DNA of 64,000 nt from Chelativorans sp. (GCF_031180965.1 NZ_JAPSLH010000001.1:124001-188000), one strand, 5' to 3'; shown: positions 1 to 9,561, counted from the first letter of the stretch. Notes: generated by a model from the sequence alone, not told the origin. Numbers and translations are program-made.

Positions 1-37
1 GTACCGCGTACGCGGCGCCGGACAGATCCGGCCCTGA
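1..37 (+). CDS. proA: Glutamate-5-semialdehyde dehydrogenase, 3' end (partial)
   Basis: The first 37 bases read in frame 2 as YRVRGAGQIRP followed by a TGA stop at 35-37. This matches the conserved C-terminal tail of rhizobial ProA (proline biosynthesis, gamma-glutamyl phosphate reductase), and proA directly upstream of nadD is a common order in Hyphomicrobiales. Only 11 residues are visible, so the call rests on this short tail plus context. The stop lies three bases before the nadD ATG. Confidence 0.6.
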   Translation, partial: YRVRGAGQIRP

Positions 38-40
38 CGG

Positions 41-685
41 ATGGTCTCGTTCGAGGAGGACGTTCCGCCGCAATATTTCCGCATGCCCCATGTGGAAAAG
101 GGCATGGCCGTCGGGCTTTTCGGCGGCTCCTTCAATCCGCCTCATGCGGGCCACGCGCTTGTCGCTGAAACGGCGCTGCGCCGCCTGAAACTCGATCAGA
201 TCTGGTGGATTGTCACCCCCGGCAATCCTCTGAAGGACCATCGCGGCCTTGCTCCACTGCCGCATCGTATCGCACTTTCCGAAGCGCTTGTCGGCGATCC
301 GAGGATCAAGGTGACCGCCTTCGAGGCGAAGCATCGGATCCGTTTCACGGCCGATACCATCGGGCTCGTGCGGGCCCGTAACCCCGGCGTCCATTTCGTC
401 TGGATCATGGGCGCCGACAGTCTGCGCAGCTTCCATCGCTGGGAACGCTGGCGGAAGATTGCGCAGAGCGTGCCTATCGCGGTGGTGGACCGACCCGGCG
501 CCACCCTTTCCTTCCTCTCCTCCACCATGGCCAAGGCGTTCGACCACGCACGGATCGACGAATCGGACGCCGCCAAGCTTGCCCGGACGATGCCGCCAGC
601 TTGGACCTTCATCCACGGCCCGCGTTCATCGCTTTCCTCCACCGCGTTGCGGGCGGCATCGAAAGCCGGGAAGGCTTTGGGCTGA
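41..685 (+). CDS. nadD: Nicotinate-nucleotide adenylyltransferase
   Basis: NadD transfers AMP from ATP to nicotinate mononucleotide, making deamido-NAD in cytosolic NAD synthesis. The 214-residue product carries the nucleotidyltransferase signature GGSFNPPHAGH near residues 28-38, the WWIVTPGNPLK segment that follows it, and a C-terminal SSTALR motif (family I/SSTxIR). Length fits the family. The ATG at 41 is three bases after the stop of the proA tail, suggesting translational coupling; the N-terminal ~20 residues before the Rossmann core are typical of rhizobial NadD. Confidence 0.95.
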   Translation: MVSFEEDVPPQYFRMPHVEKGMAVGLFGGSFNPPHAGHALVAETALRRLKLDQIWWIVTPGNPLKDHRGLAPLPHRIALSEALVGDPRIKVTAFEAKHRIRFTADTIGLVRARNPGVHFVWIMGADSLRSFHRWERWRKIAQSVPIAVVDRPGATLSFLSSTMAKAFDHARIDESDAAKLARTMPPAWTFIHGPRSSLSSTALRAASKAGKALG

Positions 686-836
686 GTTCCCGCGTCGCAT
701 GGCGAAACACCTCCACGACCGGCCTCCGCTTCTGGACAGGTGCGTGCCTTGCCCATCAAGAAATCATGAAAGCCCGGCGAGGCGTGGGAACACTGCTATC
801 GCCGACGCGTTTTTATGATCGGAGGAACAAGCTGTC

Positions 837-865
837 TTGAAACTTACAAGCTTGTCTGCCTATCT
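837..865 (+). promoter_or_regulatory. Candidate sigma-70 promoter for the rsfS operon
   Basis: TTGAAA at 837-842 and CTATCT at 860-865 are separated by 17 bp, close to the rhizobial consensus CTTGAC-N17-CTATAT. It sits in the 270-bp gap between nadD and rsfS, about 90 bp before the rsfS start. Assigned by eye. Confidence 0.45.
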
Positions 866-955
866 ATAGTTGTCTGGCGGCGTACCGCCTGACATCGTTG
901 TTCTTGTCGGAAAGGAAAGACACTGAGAACAGCACTTCAGAGGAAGGCAGCCATA

Positions 956-1330
956 TTGCCTTCACCGGCCGGGACAGGTGATCTGAGCTTGTCTCGAGCC
1001 TTGGAAACAACGCTCCGGAGTCTTGAAGACTCGAAAGCGGAAAACATCGTTCCCATCGACATTCAGGGCAAGTCGCCGCTGGCGGACTACATGATCGTAG
1101 CCTCCGGCCGGTCGCACCGTCACGTTGCGGCTGTGGCGGACCACCTGATCCGCGCCTTGAAGGATGCCGGGTTCGGCAATGCGCGGGTGGAAGGCCTGTC
1201 GAGCGCCGACTGGGTGTTGATCGACGCGGGCGACATCATTGTCCACGTGTTTCGCCCGGAGGTCCGGGAGTTCTACAACATCGAGAAGATGTGGCAGACT
1301 CCTGACCTGGAGGACGAGACGCTGCACTAA
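956..1330 (+). CDS. rsfS: Ribosome silencing factor RsfS (Iojap/YbeB)
   Basis: RsfS binds ribosomal protein L14 on the 50S subunit and blocks subunit joining when nutrients are scarce. The 124-residue product shows the family hallmarks: SKAENIVPIDI, the ADYMIVASGRS segment around residues 46-56, and the C-terminal DWVLIDAGDIIVHVF and FYNIEKMW blocks. The usable start is TTG at 956; no ATG precedes the conserved region, so the exact start is uncertain. rsfS-rlmH-envC-ctpA-yibQ-rppH is a common rhizobial order and probably one transcription unit. Confidence 0.93.
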   Translation: MPSPAGTGDLSLSRALETTLRSLEDSKAENIVPIDIQGKSPLADYMIVASGRSHRHVAAVADHLIRALKDAGFGNARVEGLSSADWVLIDAGDIIVHVFRPEVREFYNIEKMWQTPDLEDETLH

Positions 1331-1505
1331 GGCGGAATGCCGCCGGTGACGCCCGGAAGGGCCTGAGGCCTCGACGCGGTGCGCTCGCGCGCTGAAGAAC
1401 TAGGGGGCGTTAGGCGCGGCTCTACGCTTGGGAGGCTGGTGGCCGGCGGTTGGTCGGCACCGGCCCTACGCCGCAGCACGGCCACCGAAACCGGACGAGG
1501 CGCCG

Positions 1506-1985
1506 ATTCGCATTTCCATTCACGCTGTGGGCAGCTTGAAAGCCGGCCCGGAACGGGAGCTTGCCGAGCGCTACCTGAAGCGTCTCGCCAAGGCCGGACC
1601 TGCTGTCGGCCTGGAATTTTCTGGCGTCAGAGAAATCGCCGAAAGTCGTGCCAGAACGGATCTCGAGCGCAAGCGCGAGGAAGGCCGCAGGCTGCTTGAT
1701 TTTCTCGGCGACGGCACCCTCTTGTTGCTTGACGAGAAGGGCAGGAATTTTTCCTCGCGGGAGATCGGCGGACGGCTCGCCGGCTTTCGCGACAGAGGCG
1801 TTCGGCACCTTGTCATAGCCATAGGCGGCGCGGACGGTCACGACGAGGAGTTGCGGTCGAGAGCCGATTTGTGGCTTTCCTTCGGCGCCCAGACCTGGCC
1901 ACATCAGCTCGTCCGCGTCATGCTCGCCGAGCAGCTCTATCGCGCGACCACCATCCTTTCCGGTCACCCCTATCACCGGGAATGA
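1506..1985 (+). CDS. rlmH: 23S rRNA (pseudouridine1915-N3)-methyltransferase RlmH, probable ATT start
   Basis: SPOUT-fold methyltransferase that methylates pseudouridine 1915 of 23S rRNA. Visible family features are RISIHAVGSLKAGPE at the N-terminus, LLLDEKGRNFSSREI, the AdoMet-binding segment VIAIGGADGHDEEL, and the C-terminal LAEQLYRATTILSGHPYHRE. The conserved protein begins at MRI in relatives; here that codon is ATT (1506-1508), preceded by GAGG at 1497-1500. Starting at ATT gives 159 residues, the usual length. The only upstream alternative is TTG at 1428, which would add 26 atypical residues. Function is secure, start is not. Confidence 0.9.
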   Translation: MRISIHAVGSLKAGPERELAERYLKRLAKAGPAVGLEFSGVREIAESRARTDLERKREEGRRLLDFLGDGTLLLLDEKGRNFSSREIGGRLAGFRDRGVRHLVIAIGGADGHDEELRSRADLWLSFGAQTWPHQLVRVMLAEQLYRATTILSGHPYHRE

Positions 1986-2119
1986 CCGCCGGCCGCCCGT
2001 TGTGGAGAACAATCGGTCGGCGAGTTGTCGATTGCGGTTGCGGGGCAGGCATGGTTGATGCTTCGTTAACGATCTATTTCTAGGTTGGGGTGCCTCGAGA
2101 TCACGACGGAGAGGGGAAC

Positions 2120-3394
2120 GTGCCATCGGTCAGCTATCCTGGAGGAGCCATGTTCGCGGCGGCTCTCGTGCTGACTGGGGTTTTCTCCACGCTCTCCTCT
2201 GCGCAGACCGTGGACAGTCTCGAACTGCGTCAGACGGAAAGTGTTGAGGAGTATCGCCGCCTCTCGCAAGAAATCGCGCTGTCGGAGAAACGCCAGGCCG
2301 AAATCGCGGCGGAGATCGCGGCCGTGAAAGACGACAGCGCCGCCCTGACCGCCTCCCTAATCCAGGCGGTGAAGACCGAGCGGAAGCTCGGCGAGGACAT
2401 AGCCGAAATCCAAGGCCGGCTCAAAGACCTCGGCCGCCAGGAACAGGAAGTCCGGCTGTCGCTGGCCAGCCGCAGCGCCACGCTCGCGGAAGTGCTCGGC
2501 GCCTTGCAGCGGATGGGGCTCAATCCGCCGCCCGCCATTCTGGTGCGGCCGGAGGATGCCCTCTCCTCCGTGCGCAGCGCCATCCTTCTCGGTGCCGTCG
2601 TGCCTGAGCTGCGCGGCGAGACGGAGCTGCTCGCCGCCGACCTCGACGCGCTCACCCGGGTGAAGGTGTCGATAGCCGCCGAGCAGCAGCGGCTGCAGCT
2701 GAAGCGCACCGAGCAGGCGGAGGAGAAGCAGCGGCTTTCCCTTCTTCTGGCAGAGAAGCGGCGCATGCAGGGCGAAGCGGAACAACGCATGGAGGCGGAG
2801 CGCAAGCAGGCACAGGAGCTCGCGGAGCGCGCAACAAGCCTGCAGGAGCTGATCAGTTCGCTCGAAGGCGAGATCGAGGCGCTGCAGAAGGTGCTGGAGG
2901 CGCGGCAAAGCGCAGACGAGGGAAATCTGCTCTCCGATGTCCTGCCCTTCGCCCGGCGCGCTGGGCTTTTGCCGCTGCCGGTTTCCGGCGAATTCGCCAA
3001 GCATTTCGGCGAGGAGGACGGAACCGGGAGTACCCTTAAAGGCGACATTCTAAGGACACAATCGGGCGCAATCGTCACCGCGCCGGTGGACGGCACGGTG
3101 CTTTATGCGGGACCTTTCCGATCATACGGACAGCTATTGATACTGAACCCGGGCGATGGCTATCATATAGTGCTTGCCGGGATGGATCGGCTGAATGTTT
3201 CGCTGGGGCAATCGGTCCTGGCTGGCGAGCCGGTAGGCATGATGGGCGAGGCGCGGCTGGCGAGCATTGCTGCTTCAACTCTGGATGGCACCGTGCCGGA
3301 ATTGTATGTGGAATTCAGGAAAGACGGGAAACCCATCGACCCGAAGCTCTGGTGGGCTCGGGAACTCTCTGGAAGGACGGGAAATGATACGTAA
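2120..3394 (+). CDS. EnvC-like murein hydrolase activator with degenerate LytM domain
   Basis: Periplasmic factor expected to activate amidases for septal peptidoglycan splitting. From the GTG at 2120 (preceded by GAGAGGGG) the product has 424 residues: a signal peptide ending near SSAQT, a long Glu/Gln/Lys/Ala-rich coiled coil over roughly residues 30-260, and a C-terminal M23/LytM domain (about 280-410). The domain keeps the fold (APVDGTVLYAGPF, GQLLILNPGDGYHIVLAG) but lacks the HxxxD and HxH zinc ligands of active LytM enzymes, as in EnvC. An in-frame GTG at 2090 is possible. Its stop overlaps the ctpA start by 11 bp. Confidence 0.88.
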   Translation: MPSVSYPGGAMFAAALVLTGVFSTLSSAQTVDSLELRQTESVEEYRRLSQEIALSEKRQAEIAAEIAAVKDDSAALTASLIQAVKTERKLGEDIAEIQGRLKDLGRQEQEVRLSLASRSATLAEVLGALQRMGLNPPPAILVRPEDALSSVRSAILLGAVVPELRGETELLAADLDALTRVKVSIAAEQQRLQLKRTEQAEEKQRLSLLLAEKRRMQGEAEQRMEAERKQAQELAERATSLQELISSLEGEIEALQKVLEARQSADEGNLLSDVLPFARRAGLLPLPVSGEFAKHFGEEDGTGSTLKGDILRTQSGAIVTAPVDGTVLYAGPFRSYGQLLILNPGDGYHIVLAGMDRLNVSLGQSVLAGEPVGMMGEARLASIAASTLDGTVPELYVEFRKDGKPIDPKLWWARELSGRTGNDT

Positions 3395-4709
3395 ATTGTC
3401 GCTCTTGTTTGCCGGCGCGCTGATGGGTGCGTCTGCCGTAAGCCTCGTCTACGGGACGAACGGCACGGCAGCCAACGCGGCAGGATCGGAGACCTATCGC
3501 CAGCTTGCCATTTTCGGCGACATTTTCGAGCGCGTGCGCGCCCAATATGTGACGCCGCCGGACGAGAAGCAGCTGGTCGAGAACGCGATCAACGGCATGC
3601 TTACCGCGCTTGATCCCCACTCGTCCTACCTCAATGCAGACGCCGCGCAGGATATGCGCGTGCAGACCAAGGGCGAGTTCGGCGGGCTCGGCATCGAGGT
3701 CACGATGGAGAACGAGCTGGTCAAGGTGGTGGCGCCCATCGACGACACGCCCGCAGCGCGCGCAGGCATCCTTTCCGGCGACCTCATCGAGAAGATCGAC
3801 GGGGAGGAAGTGCGCGGGCTGACGCTTGAGGACGCTGTCGACAAGATGCGCGGCCTCGTCAACACGCCGATCGAGCTCACCGTCCTGCGCGAGGGGCAGT
3901 CGAAGCCGCTCACCTTCACCATCGTCCGCGACATCATCAAGGTGCAGGCGGTCAAGTCCCGCGTCGAGGGCGACGTGGGCTATATCAAGATCTCCACCTT
4001 CAACGAGAACACGTCGGACGATCTGAAGAAGGCGATCGAGAGGATTGAGCAGGAGGTTCCGGCCGACAAGCTGAAGGGCTTTGTGCTCGATCTGCGTCTC
4101 AACCCCGGCGGCCTGCTCGACCAGGCGGTGGCCGTATCCGACGCCTTCCTGGAGCGCGGCGAGATCGTGTCCACGCGCGGTCGCGAGGCGACGGACATCG
4201 CCCGCTTCGGATCGGAGCCCGGCGACCTGACGCAAGGTAAGCCCGTGGTGGTGCTCATCAATGGCGGCTCCGCCAGCGCCTCGGAGATCGTCGCCGGCGC
4301 CCTGCAGGACCATCGCCGCGCCACCCTGGTCGGCACCCGCTCCTTCGGCAAGGGGTCGGTGCAGACGATCATCCCGCTCGGCGAGAACGGCGCCCTGCGG
4401 CTGACCACGGCGCTCTACTACACGCCGTCCGGCCAATCCATCCAGGGCAAGGGCATCACGCCCGACATCAAGGTCGAGCAGCCGCTCCCGGAGGAACTGC
4501 AGGAGGACGTAGCGACCCGTGGCGAGTCCGATCTTCGCGGGCATATCCGCGGCGAGGGCGAAACCGACGAAGGCTCGGGCTCCATCGCCTATGTGCCGCA
4601 GGATCCGGCGGAGGATGAGCAGCTGAAATACGCCCTCGACCTCGTGCGAGGCGTCAAGACCGACCCGGCCTTCCCGCCGAGCCCCGACAAGGCGGTCCTC
4701 AACCAGTAA
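3384..4709 (+). CDS. ctpA: S41 family C-terminal processing peptidase
   Basis: Exported serine protease that removes C-terminal segments of envelope proteins and, in relatives, controls peptidoglycan hydrolases. From the ATG at 3384 the product has 441 residues: a signal anchor (LSLLFAGALMGASAVSLV), a PDZ domain around residues 90-170 (GEFGGLGIEV, DDTPAARAGI), and the S41 catalytic domain with NGGSASASEIVAGALQDH (nucleophile serine) and GTRSFGKGSVQ (catalytic lysine). The start overlaps the end of envC, indicating coupling. The acidic C-terminal tail is variable in the family. Confidence 0.94.
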   Translation: MIRKLSLLFAGALMGASAVSLVYGTNGTAANAAGSETYRQLAIFGDIFERVRAQYVTPPDEKQLVENAINGMLTALDPHSSYLNADAAQDMRVQTKGEFGGLGIEVTMENELVKVVAPIDDTPAARAGILSGDLIEKIDGEEVRGLTLEDAVDKMRGLVNTPIELTVLREGQSKPLTFTIVRDIIKVQAVKSRVEGDVGYIKISTFNENTSDDLKKAIERIEQEVPADKLKGFVLDLRLNPGGLLDQAVAVSDAFLERGEIVSTRGREATDIARFGSEPGDLTQGKPVVVLINGGSASASEIVAGALQDHRRATLVGTRSFGKGSVQTIIPLGENGALRLTTALYYTPSGQSIQGKGITPDIKVEQPLPEELQEDVATRGESDLRGHIRGEGETDEGSGSIAYVPQDPAEDEQLKYALDLVRGVKTDPAFPPSPDKAVLNQ

Positions 4710-4781
4710 GCAAAGCCGGCGCATCCCGAAGTCGGGGTGCGCCGCCGCTCGCGCGCGGGCAACGGGGTATCGCGGGGGCGC

Positions 4782-5951
4782 ATGGAACCGGGTCGCACCG
4801 AAATCGATGAGCCGCTCGGCCTTGACGGGCCGCCGCAGCGCCCTTCCGGCTGGCGGCGCGCCGGCGCCGCCGTCCTGATCTTCTGCGCCGTAGCGGCAAT
4901 AGGGGGTGTGGGCGCAATCGCCTGGGATGGCTGGCGTGTCTCGACCCCGCCCTCCGTAGCCGTGTCGGCCCTGCGGACAGCGCCTGCCAAACCGGCTGAG
5001 CTGGCCGAGGCCGAACCCGTCCTACCGACCGCCGAAAGCACCTCCGTCCGGCCGAGCCCCTCCATCATCCGCGTCGATCCGGCCGAACCGCCAGCCGGCG
5101 AAAACGTCATCGTCATCCGCGACCCGTCCAGCCACGGCCAGAATCCGCGCGTTGCGCACCTGCCGGACCGGGCTCTCATCGAACATTCCGAACTCGGCCC
5201 TCTTCCGGCGCGGGGCGCGGGCGGGCGGCGTCCTTTCGACGCCTATGCCCGGCCATGGTCCGGCGCGCGCGGCGCGCGCATCGCCATCGTGATCGGCGGG
5301 CTCGGCATATCGCAAACGGGCACCCAGGAGGCGATCGAGAAACTGCCGCCCGAGATTACCCTCGCTTTCGCTCCCCTCGGCAACAGCCTGTCGCGCTGGA
5401 TGCAGACGGCCCGGCGCGACGGCCACGAGATCATCATGCAGGTGCCGCTCGAGCCGATCGGCTACCCCGCGAGCAATCCGGGTCGCTACACGCTCCTCAC
5501 CGGCGCCGATCCCGACACCAACCTGGTCAATCTGCATCGTGTGCTTGCGCGCATCACCAACTATACCGGCGTCATGAACTATATGGGCGCGCGCTTCACG
5601 TCGGATCCCGAAGCCATGGACCTGCTCATGGGCGAGCTCGCGCAGCGCGGGCTTCTCTATGTGGACGACGGCTCCTCGGCCCGCAGCCTGGCGGAGCAGG
5701 TCGCGCTCGCGAAAGGCGTTCCCTTTGCCGCCAGCGATGAAATCATCGATCAGGAGCGTGAGCGCGGCGCGATTCTGGCCAAGCTCGACGAGCTGGAGCG
5801 CATCGCGCGGGCGCGGGGTTTTGCCGTGGGCAGCGGTTCGGCCCTGGAAGCAACGGTCGAGACCGTCTCTGCCTGGGCCGACGAGGTCAGGAAACGCGGC
5901 ATCGAGCTCGTTCCGATCTCGGCGGTGGCATTCGATCCGGAGCGGAGTTGA
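4782..5951 (+). CDS. Divergent polysaccharide deacetylase family protein (YibQ-like)
   Basis: Member of the divergent polysaccharide deacetylase family (COG2861/YibQ); substrate unknown. From the ATG at 4782 it has 389 residues: one N-terminal membrane segment ([20 protein letters not shown]), a Pro/Ala-rich linker to about residue 165, then the NodB-like domain beginning [11 protein letters not shown] with [26 protein letters not shown] and [10 protein letters not shown]. It lies between ctpA and rppH, as in many rhizobia, supporting an envelope role. GTG at 4737 is an alternative start; the ATG has a GGGGGC upstream. Confidence 0.85.
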   Translation: MEPGRTEIDEPLGLDGPPQRPSGWRRAGAAVLIFCAVAAIGGVGAIAWDGWRVSTPPSVAVSALRTAPAKPAELAEAEPVLPTAESTSVRPSPSIIRVDPAEPPAGENVIVIRDPSSHGQNPRVAHLPDRALIEHSELGPLPARGAGGRRPFDAYARPWSGARGARIAIVIGGLGISQTGTQEAIEKLPPEITLAFAPLGNSLSRWMQTARRDGHEIIMQVPLEPIGYPASNPGRYTLLTGADPDTNLVNLHRVLARITNYTGVMNYMGARFTSDPEAMDLLMGELAQRGLLYVDDGSSARSLAEQVALAKGVPFAASDEIIDQERERGAILAKLDELERIARARGFAVGSGSALEATVETVSAWADEVRKRGIELVPISAVAFDPERS

Positions 5952-5955
5952 GCCG

Positions 5956-6471
5956 ATGGCAAGCGTGGTGAAGCCCGATGATCTGCCTTATCGTCCCTGT
6001 GTGGGCGTGATGGTGCTCAACTCCGCCGGGCAGGTCTGGGCCGGGCGGCGCATTCGGGAGACGGCCACGGAGTTGGACGGCGCCACCATGCTCTGGCAGA
6101 TGCCGCAGGGCGGCATCGACGAAGGCGAGGACCCGCTCGAAGCGGCGCGCCGGGAGCTCTATGAGGAGACCGGCATCCGCAGCGTCTCCTTCCTAGCCGA
6201 GGCGCCCGGCTGGATCACCTATGACCTGCCGGAGCACCTCGTCGGCAAGGCGCTGAAGGGCCGCTATCGCGGGCAGAAGCAGAAATGGTTCGCCTTCCGC
6301 TTCGAGGGCGAGGAGAGCGAGATCGTCATCAACCCGCCGCCCGGAAACAACGAGGCGGAATTCGACGCCTGGGCTTGGAAGCCCATGGAGGAGCTTCCGA
6401 AGCTGATCGTGCCGTTCAAGCGCCGCGTTTACGAGGAAGTCGTCGCGGCCTTCAGCCATCTGGTGAGGTAG
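5956..6471 (+). CDS. rppH: RNA 5'-pyrophosphohydrolase RppH (Nudix)
   Basis: RppH removes pyrophosphate from mRNA 5' ends and so triggers RNase E decay. The 171-residue product starts [19 protein letters not shown] and has the Nudix box beginning [17 protein letters not shown] and ending YEETGI near residues 50-72, then KWFAFRF and ENEAEFDAW-type segments (here [11 protein letters not shown]) of RppH. The ATG at 5956 is five bases after the yibQ stop. It is convergent with leuC, 41 bp away. Confidence 0.93.
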   Translation: MASVVKPDDLPYRPCVGVMVLNSAGQVWAGRRIRETATELDGATMLWQMPQGGIDEGEDPLEAARRELYEETGIRSVSFLAEAPGWITYDLPEHLVGKALKGRYRGQKQKWFAFRFEGEESEIVINPPPGNNEAEFDAWAWKPMEELPKLIVPFKRRVYEEVVAAFSHLVR

Positions 6472-6512
6472 GCACCTCTAAATCCCGACGGGAGATAGAG
6501 ATGCCAGACCGT

Positions 6513-7922
6513 CTACCGCCACTCCCTGATATCGACAAAGTGCCCGGCGATCGCGGCCGCCGCCGCCATGGCCGGCGAGACCAGATGCGTACGCCCCTTG
6601 AAACCCTGGCGGCCCTCGAAGTTGCGGTTCGAGGTGGAGGCGCAGCGCTCGCCCGGCTTTAGCCGGTCGTCGTTCATGGCAAGGCACATGGAGCAGCCGG
6701 GCTCGCGCCAATCGAACCCTGCCTCGATGAAGATCTTGTCCAGCCCCTCAGCCTCGGCCTGCGCCTTCACGAGGCCCGAGCCCGGCACGATCATGGCGTT
6801 GACGCGCTCATTCACCTTTCGGCCTTCCACGACCTTGGCGACGGCGCGCAGATCTTCGATGCGGCCATTGGTGCAGGAGCCGATGAAGACACGGTCAAGG
6901 GCGATATCGGTGATCTTCGTGCCTGGTGTCAGCCCCATATATTCCAGCGCGCGCTTCTTCGACATGCGCTTGTTCTCGTCCTCGATCTGGTCCGGATCGG
7001 GGACATAACCGGTGACCGAAACCACGTCCTCAGGGGACGACCCCCAGGTCACGATGGGCGGCAGCGTGGCCGCATCCAGCTTCACCACGCGGTCGAAATG
7101 TGCGCCCTCGTCCGTATGCAGCGTCTCCCAATAGGCGCGGGCCATGTCCCAGGCCTGTCCCTTGGGCGCGCGCGGGCGGTCCTTGATATAGGCATAGGTC
7201 GTCTCGTCCGGCGCGATCATGCCGGCCCGGGCGCCGCCCTCGATCGACATGTTGCAGATCGTCATGCGGCCTTCCATCGAGAGCGAACGGATCGCCTCGC
7301 CGGCGTATTCGATCACGTGGCCGGTACCGCCCGCCGTGCCGATCTCGCCGATGATGGCGAGGATGATGTCCTTGGCGGTGACGCCCTCCGGCAGCTTCCC
7401 GTCCACTTGGACGAGCATGTTCTTCGCCTTGCGCTGGATCAGCGTCTGGGTGGCCAGCACGTGCTCCACCTCAGATGTGCCGATGCCGTGCGCCAGCGCG
7501 CCGAAGGCGCCGTGTGTCGAGGTGTGGCTGTCGCCGCAGACGATCGTCATCCCCGGCAGGGTGAAGCCCTGCTCGGGCCCGACGATATGCACGATGCCCT
7601 GGCGGCGGTCGGCCTCGTTATAATATTCGATGCCGAAATCCACGGCGTTCCTCGCCAGCGCCTCGACCTGAATGCGGCTTTCCTCGTTCTTGATGCCGAA
7701 TTTCCGGTCCGGCGACGTGGGCACGTTGTGGTCGACGACGGCGAGGGTCTTTTCCGGGTGGCGGACGGCGCGGCCGGCCATGCGCAGACCCTCGAAGGCC
7801 TGCGGGCTGGTCACCTCATGTACCAGATGCCGGTCGATATAGAGGAGACAGGTGCCGTCGTCCTGCCGGTCGACCACATGGTCGTCGAAAATCTTGTCAT
7901 AGAGCGTGCGCGGTGCGGTCAT
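6513..7922 (-). CDS. leuC: 3-isopropylmalate dehydratase large subunit
   Basis: Catalytic [4Fe-4S] subunit of isopropylmalate isomerase (leucine biosynthesis), working with LeuD, which is not in this window. 469 residues, the usual length. Cluster ligands are seen in FIGSCTNGR and in [11 protein letters not shown]; the aconitase signature [30 protein letters not shown] is present in two consecutive blocks, and the C-terminus has [10 protein letters not shown]. It begins at ATG 7922 and is preceded on its strand by a 227-bp gap with a small ORF. Confidence 0.97.
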   Translation of the reverse strand: MTAPRTLYDKIFDDHVVDRQDDGTCLLYIDRHLVHEVTSPQAFEGLRMAGRAVRHPEKTLAVVDHNVPTSPDRKFGIKNEESRIQVEALARNAVDFGIEYYNEADRRQGIVHIVGPEQGFTLPGMTIVCGDSHTSTHGAFGALAHGIGTSEVEHVLATQTLIQRKAKNMLVQVDGKLPEGVTAKDIILAIIGEIGTAGGTGHVIEYAGEAIRSLSMEGRMTICNMSIEGGARAGMIAPDETTYAYIKDRPRAPKGQAWDMARAYWETLHTDEGAHFDRVVKLDAATLPPIVTWGSSPEDVVSVTGYVPDPDQIEDENKRMSKKRALEYMGLTPGTKITDIALDRVFIGSCTNGRIEDLRAVAKVVEGRKVNERVNAMIVPGSGLVKAQAEAEGLDKIFIEAGFDWREPGCSMCLAMNDDRLKPGERCASTSNRNFEGRQGFKGRTHLVSPAMAAAAAIAGHFVDIREWR

Positions 7923-7976
7923 GTCAGAAATCCTGGAAGCGGAGAAGGAATGCCCAAAGGGCGGCGTCTTGTCCGC

Positions 7977-8093
7977 TCAGGGAAGTCGGCAGAGCAGCGC
8001 GCCGGAAATGCGCGCGAAGAAGCGGCCGGGCAGGCGCTTTACGTCCTGCAGCACGAATGCCTTGGCAGCTTCTGTGGCCAGTTCTTGTTCCAT
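7977..8093 (-). CDS. Small ORF, 38 codons, unknown, upstream of leuC
   Basis: An uninterrupted ATG-to-TGA frame encodes 38 residues starting MEQELATEAAKAFVLQDV and ending GALLCRLP. The ATG directly follows an inverted repeat CTGGT-ATTA-ACCAG. No family is recognised. It could be a small protein, a remnant of a larger gene, or a leader peptide for leuC (six Leu codons, not clustered as in classic leader peptides). It may equally be chance. Confidence 0.2.
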   Translation of the reverse strand: MEQELATEAAKAFVLQDVKRLPGRFFARISGALLCRLP

Positions 8094-8149
8094 GACTGGT
8101 TAATACCAGCCTTTTGCATTTTCGGCAATCGGAGCGACGTTCCGCCGCG

Positions 8150-8641
8150 TCATTCCTCGGGAGACTTCTTCATCGACAGCCTCACCTCCAGCTGCCGAAG
8201 CAAGGCGAGCACGATGGTGCCGAGAACGCAGGAGAGCAGCGCGATCAACCACAGGCCGAGACCGGCGGCAAGGCCCGTTGCCGCGGCAAGCCACATGCCC
8301 GCGCCCGTGGTAAGTCCGTGCACCTCGCCCCGCCTCAGGATGATGAAGCCGGCGGCGAGGAAGGCGACACCCGAGGTGATCGCCTCCACCAGGCGGATCG
8401 GGTCGGACTGCACGTGATCGTCCACGAAGACCCCCATCGTGACGATCTCGATCGAGACGAGGGCGAAGGTGGCGGACGCAAGGCACACCATCATATGCGT
8501 CCTGAGGCCCGCAGGCCGTTCCGCCAGCTCCCGTTCGAAGCCGAGAATGCCGCCAAGGAGGATAGCAGCCAGCAGCCGGGCGGCAATCACTTGCCAGGGC
8601 AGCGTTGTACGCAGGGTGAATTCGTCAAGCAGTACATCCAT
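8150..8641 (-). CDS. MgtC/SapB (YhiD) family membrane protein
   Basis: 163-residue integral membrane protein with four to five hydrophobic segments. Diagnostic MgtC-family signatures are AILLGGILGFERELAERPAGLRTHMMVCLASATFALVS (given here as one family block split by GFEREL and GLRTH), GVAFLAAGFIILRRG and GLTTGAGMW. It has only the membrane domain and lacks the C-terminal cytosolic domain of full-length Salmonella MgtC. Family members are linked to growth at low magnesium and in host cells; the role here is unknown. It lies 34 bp downstream of the ABC permease. Confidence 0.85.
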   Translation of the reverse strand: MDVLLDEFTLRTTLPWQVIAARLLAAILLGGILGFERELAERPAGLRTHMMVCLASATFALVSIEIVTMGVFVDDHVQSDPIRLVEAITSGVAFLAAGFIILRRGEVHGLTTGAGMWLAAATGLAAGLGLWLIALLSCVLGTIVLALLRQLEVRLSMKKSPEE

Positions 8642-8675
8642 GGCGCCTGCAACGCAGCGCGGCGGCCTGGGTTCC

Positions 8676-9494
8676 CTAGCCGGCTTTGCTGTTGCGCAGC
8701 CTGCGCTCGAGCGCGCGAAGGGCCAGCGACAGGCTTATGGTGAGAAGCAGATACACATAGGCGACGATGGAGTAGGTTTCGAAAAAGCGGAAGGAGCCTG
8801 TCGAATAGATCTTTCCCATCTGAGTGATGTCGGCCACCCCGAGGACCGAAACGAGGGAGGAATCCTTCACCATGGCGATAAAATCATTGCCGAGCGGCGG
8901 CAGGATCGTTCTGAGCGCCTGCGGCATCACGATGAGGCGGAAGCGCTGAAAAGTCGACAGGCCGAGTGCTTTTGCCGCCTCGATCTGTCCCGCGTCCACC
9001 GACTGTATTCCGGCGCGGAAAACCTCCGCGAGGAAGGCGGAATAGCCCACCGTGAGCGCAATGATGGCGCGCCAAAGCAAGGAAACGTCGCGCACCTGCA
9101 GCGTTGAGATCAAGCCGGCGGCCTGCAGCGGCGCGGTCACCGTGTTCCACGCTGCCACCAGGGCCGGCACGCCGGCAAAGGCGATCCAGAACAGGAGCAC
9201 CAGGATCGGCACGCCGCGGATGATCTCGACATAGAAGCGCGCCGTCTGGCGCAGGACCCGGTATGCGGAAAGAGCCATCAGCGCCAGGAGCAGGCCGAGC
9301 GCGGATGCGAGCGCGAACGCGGTGACGGTGACGAAGACGGTGACGAGAACGCCCCGCGCGATGGTCGACAGGATCTGGCTGTAGAGTTCGCTCGATGCCA
9401 CATAGACGGCGACGGCGGCACCGAGCACCCCGGCAGCAACCAACCACCAGGGGAATTCCTTGTCCGGCACGGCTGGGGCGGGAGGAGGGATCAT
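8676..9494 (-). CDS. Polar amino-acid ABC transporter permease (HisM/GlnP type)
   Basis: 272-residue inner-membrane permease with about six membrane segments. The His/Glu/Gln/Arg permease N-terminal signature appears as GVLVTVFVTVTAFALASALG, and the EAA loop as EAAKALGLSTFQRFRLIVMPQA. It has an extra N-terminal membrane segment (WWLVAAGVLGAAVAVYVA). It sits 67 bp downstream of a binding-protein gene that carries a premature stop; no ATPase gene is adjacent, so the transporter must share one encoded elsewhere or be incomplete. Confidence 0.88.
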   Translation of the reverse strand: MIPPPAPAVPDKEFPWWLVAAGVLGAAVAVYVASSELYSQILSTIARGVLVTVFVTVTAFALASALGLLLALMALSAYRVLRQTARFYVEIIRGVPILVLLFWIAFAGVPALVAAWNTVTAPLQAAGLISTLQVRDVSLLWRAIIALTVGYSAFLAEVFRAGIQSVDAGQIEAAKALGLSTFQRFRLIVMPQALRTILPPLGNDFIAMVKDSSLVSVLGVADITQMGKIYSTGSFRFFETYSIVAYVYLLLTISLSLALRALERRLRNSKAG

Positions 9495-9561
9495 CCGCGA
9501 GGGCAGCCAGCGTTGTTAATGCTCGCGCGCCGATGCACGAGCATCCGTCGCTTGCGTCCGG

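Noticed and set aside
1428-1505. 26-residue N-terminal extension of RlmH from TTG 1428
   Set aside because: The extension is Trp/Pro/Arg-rich with no counterpart in the family, and it lacks a ribosome site at a good distance.
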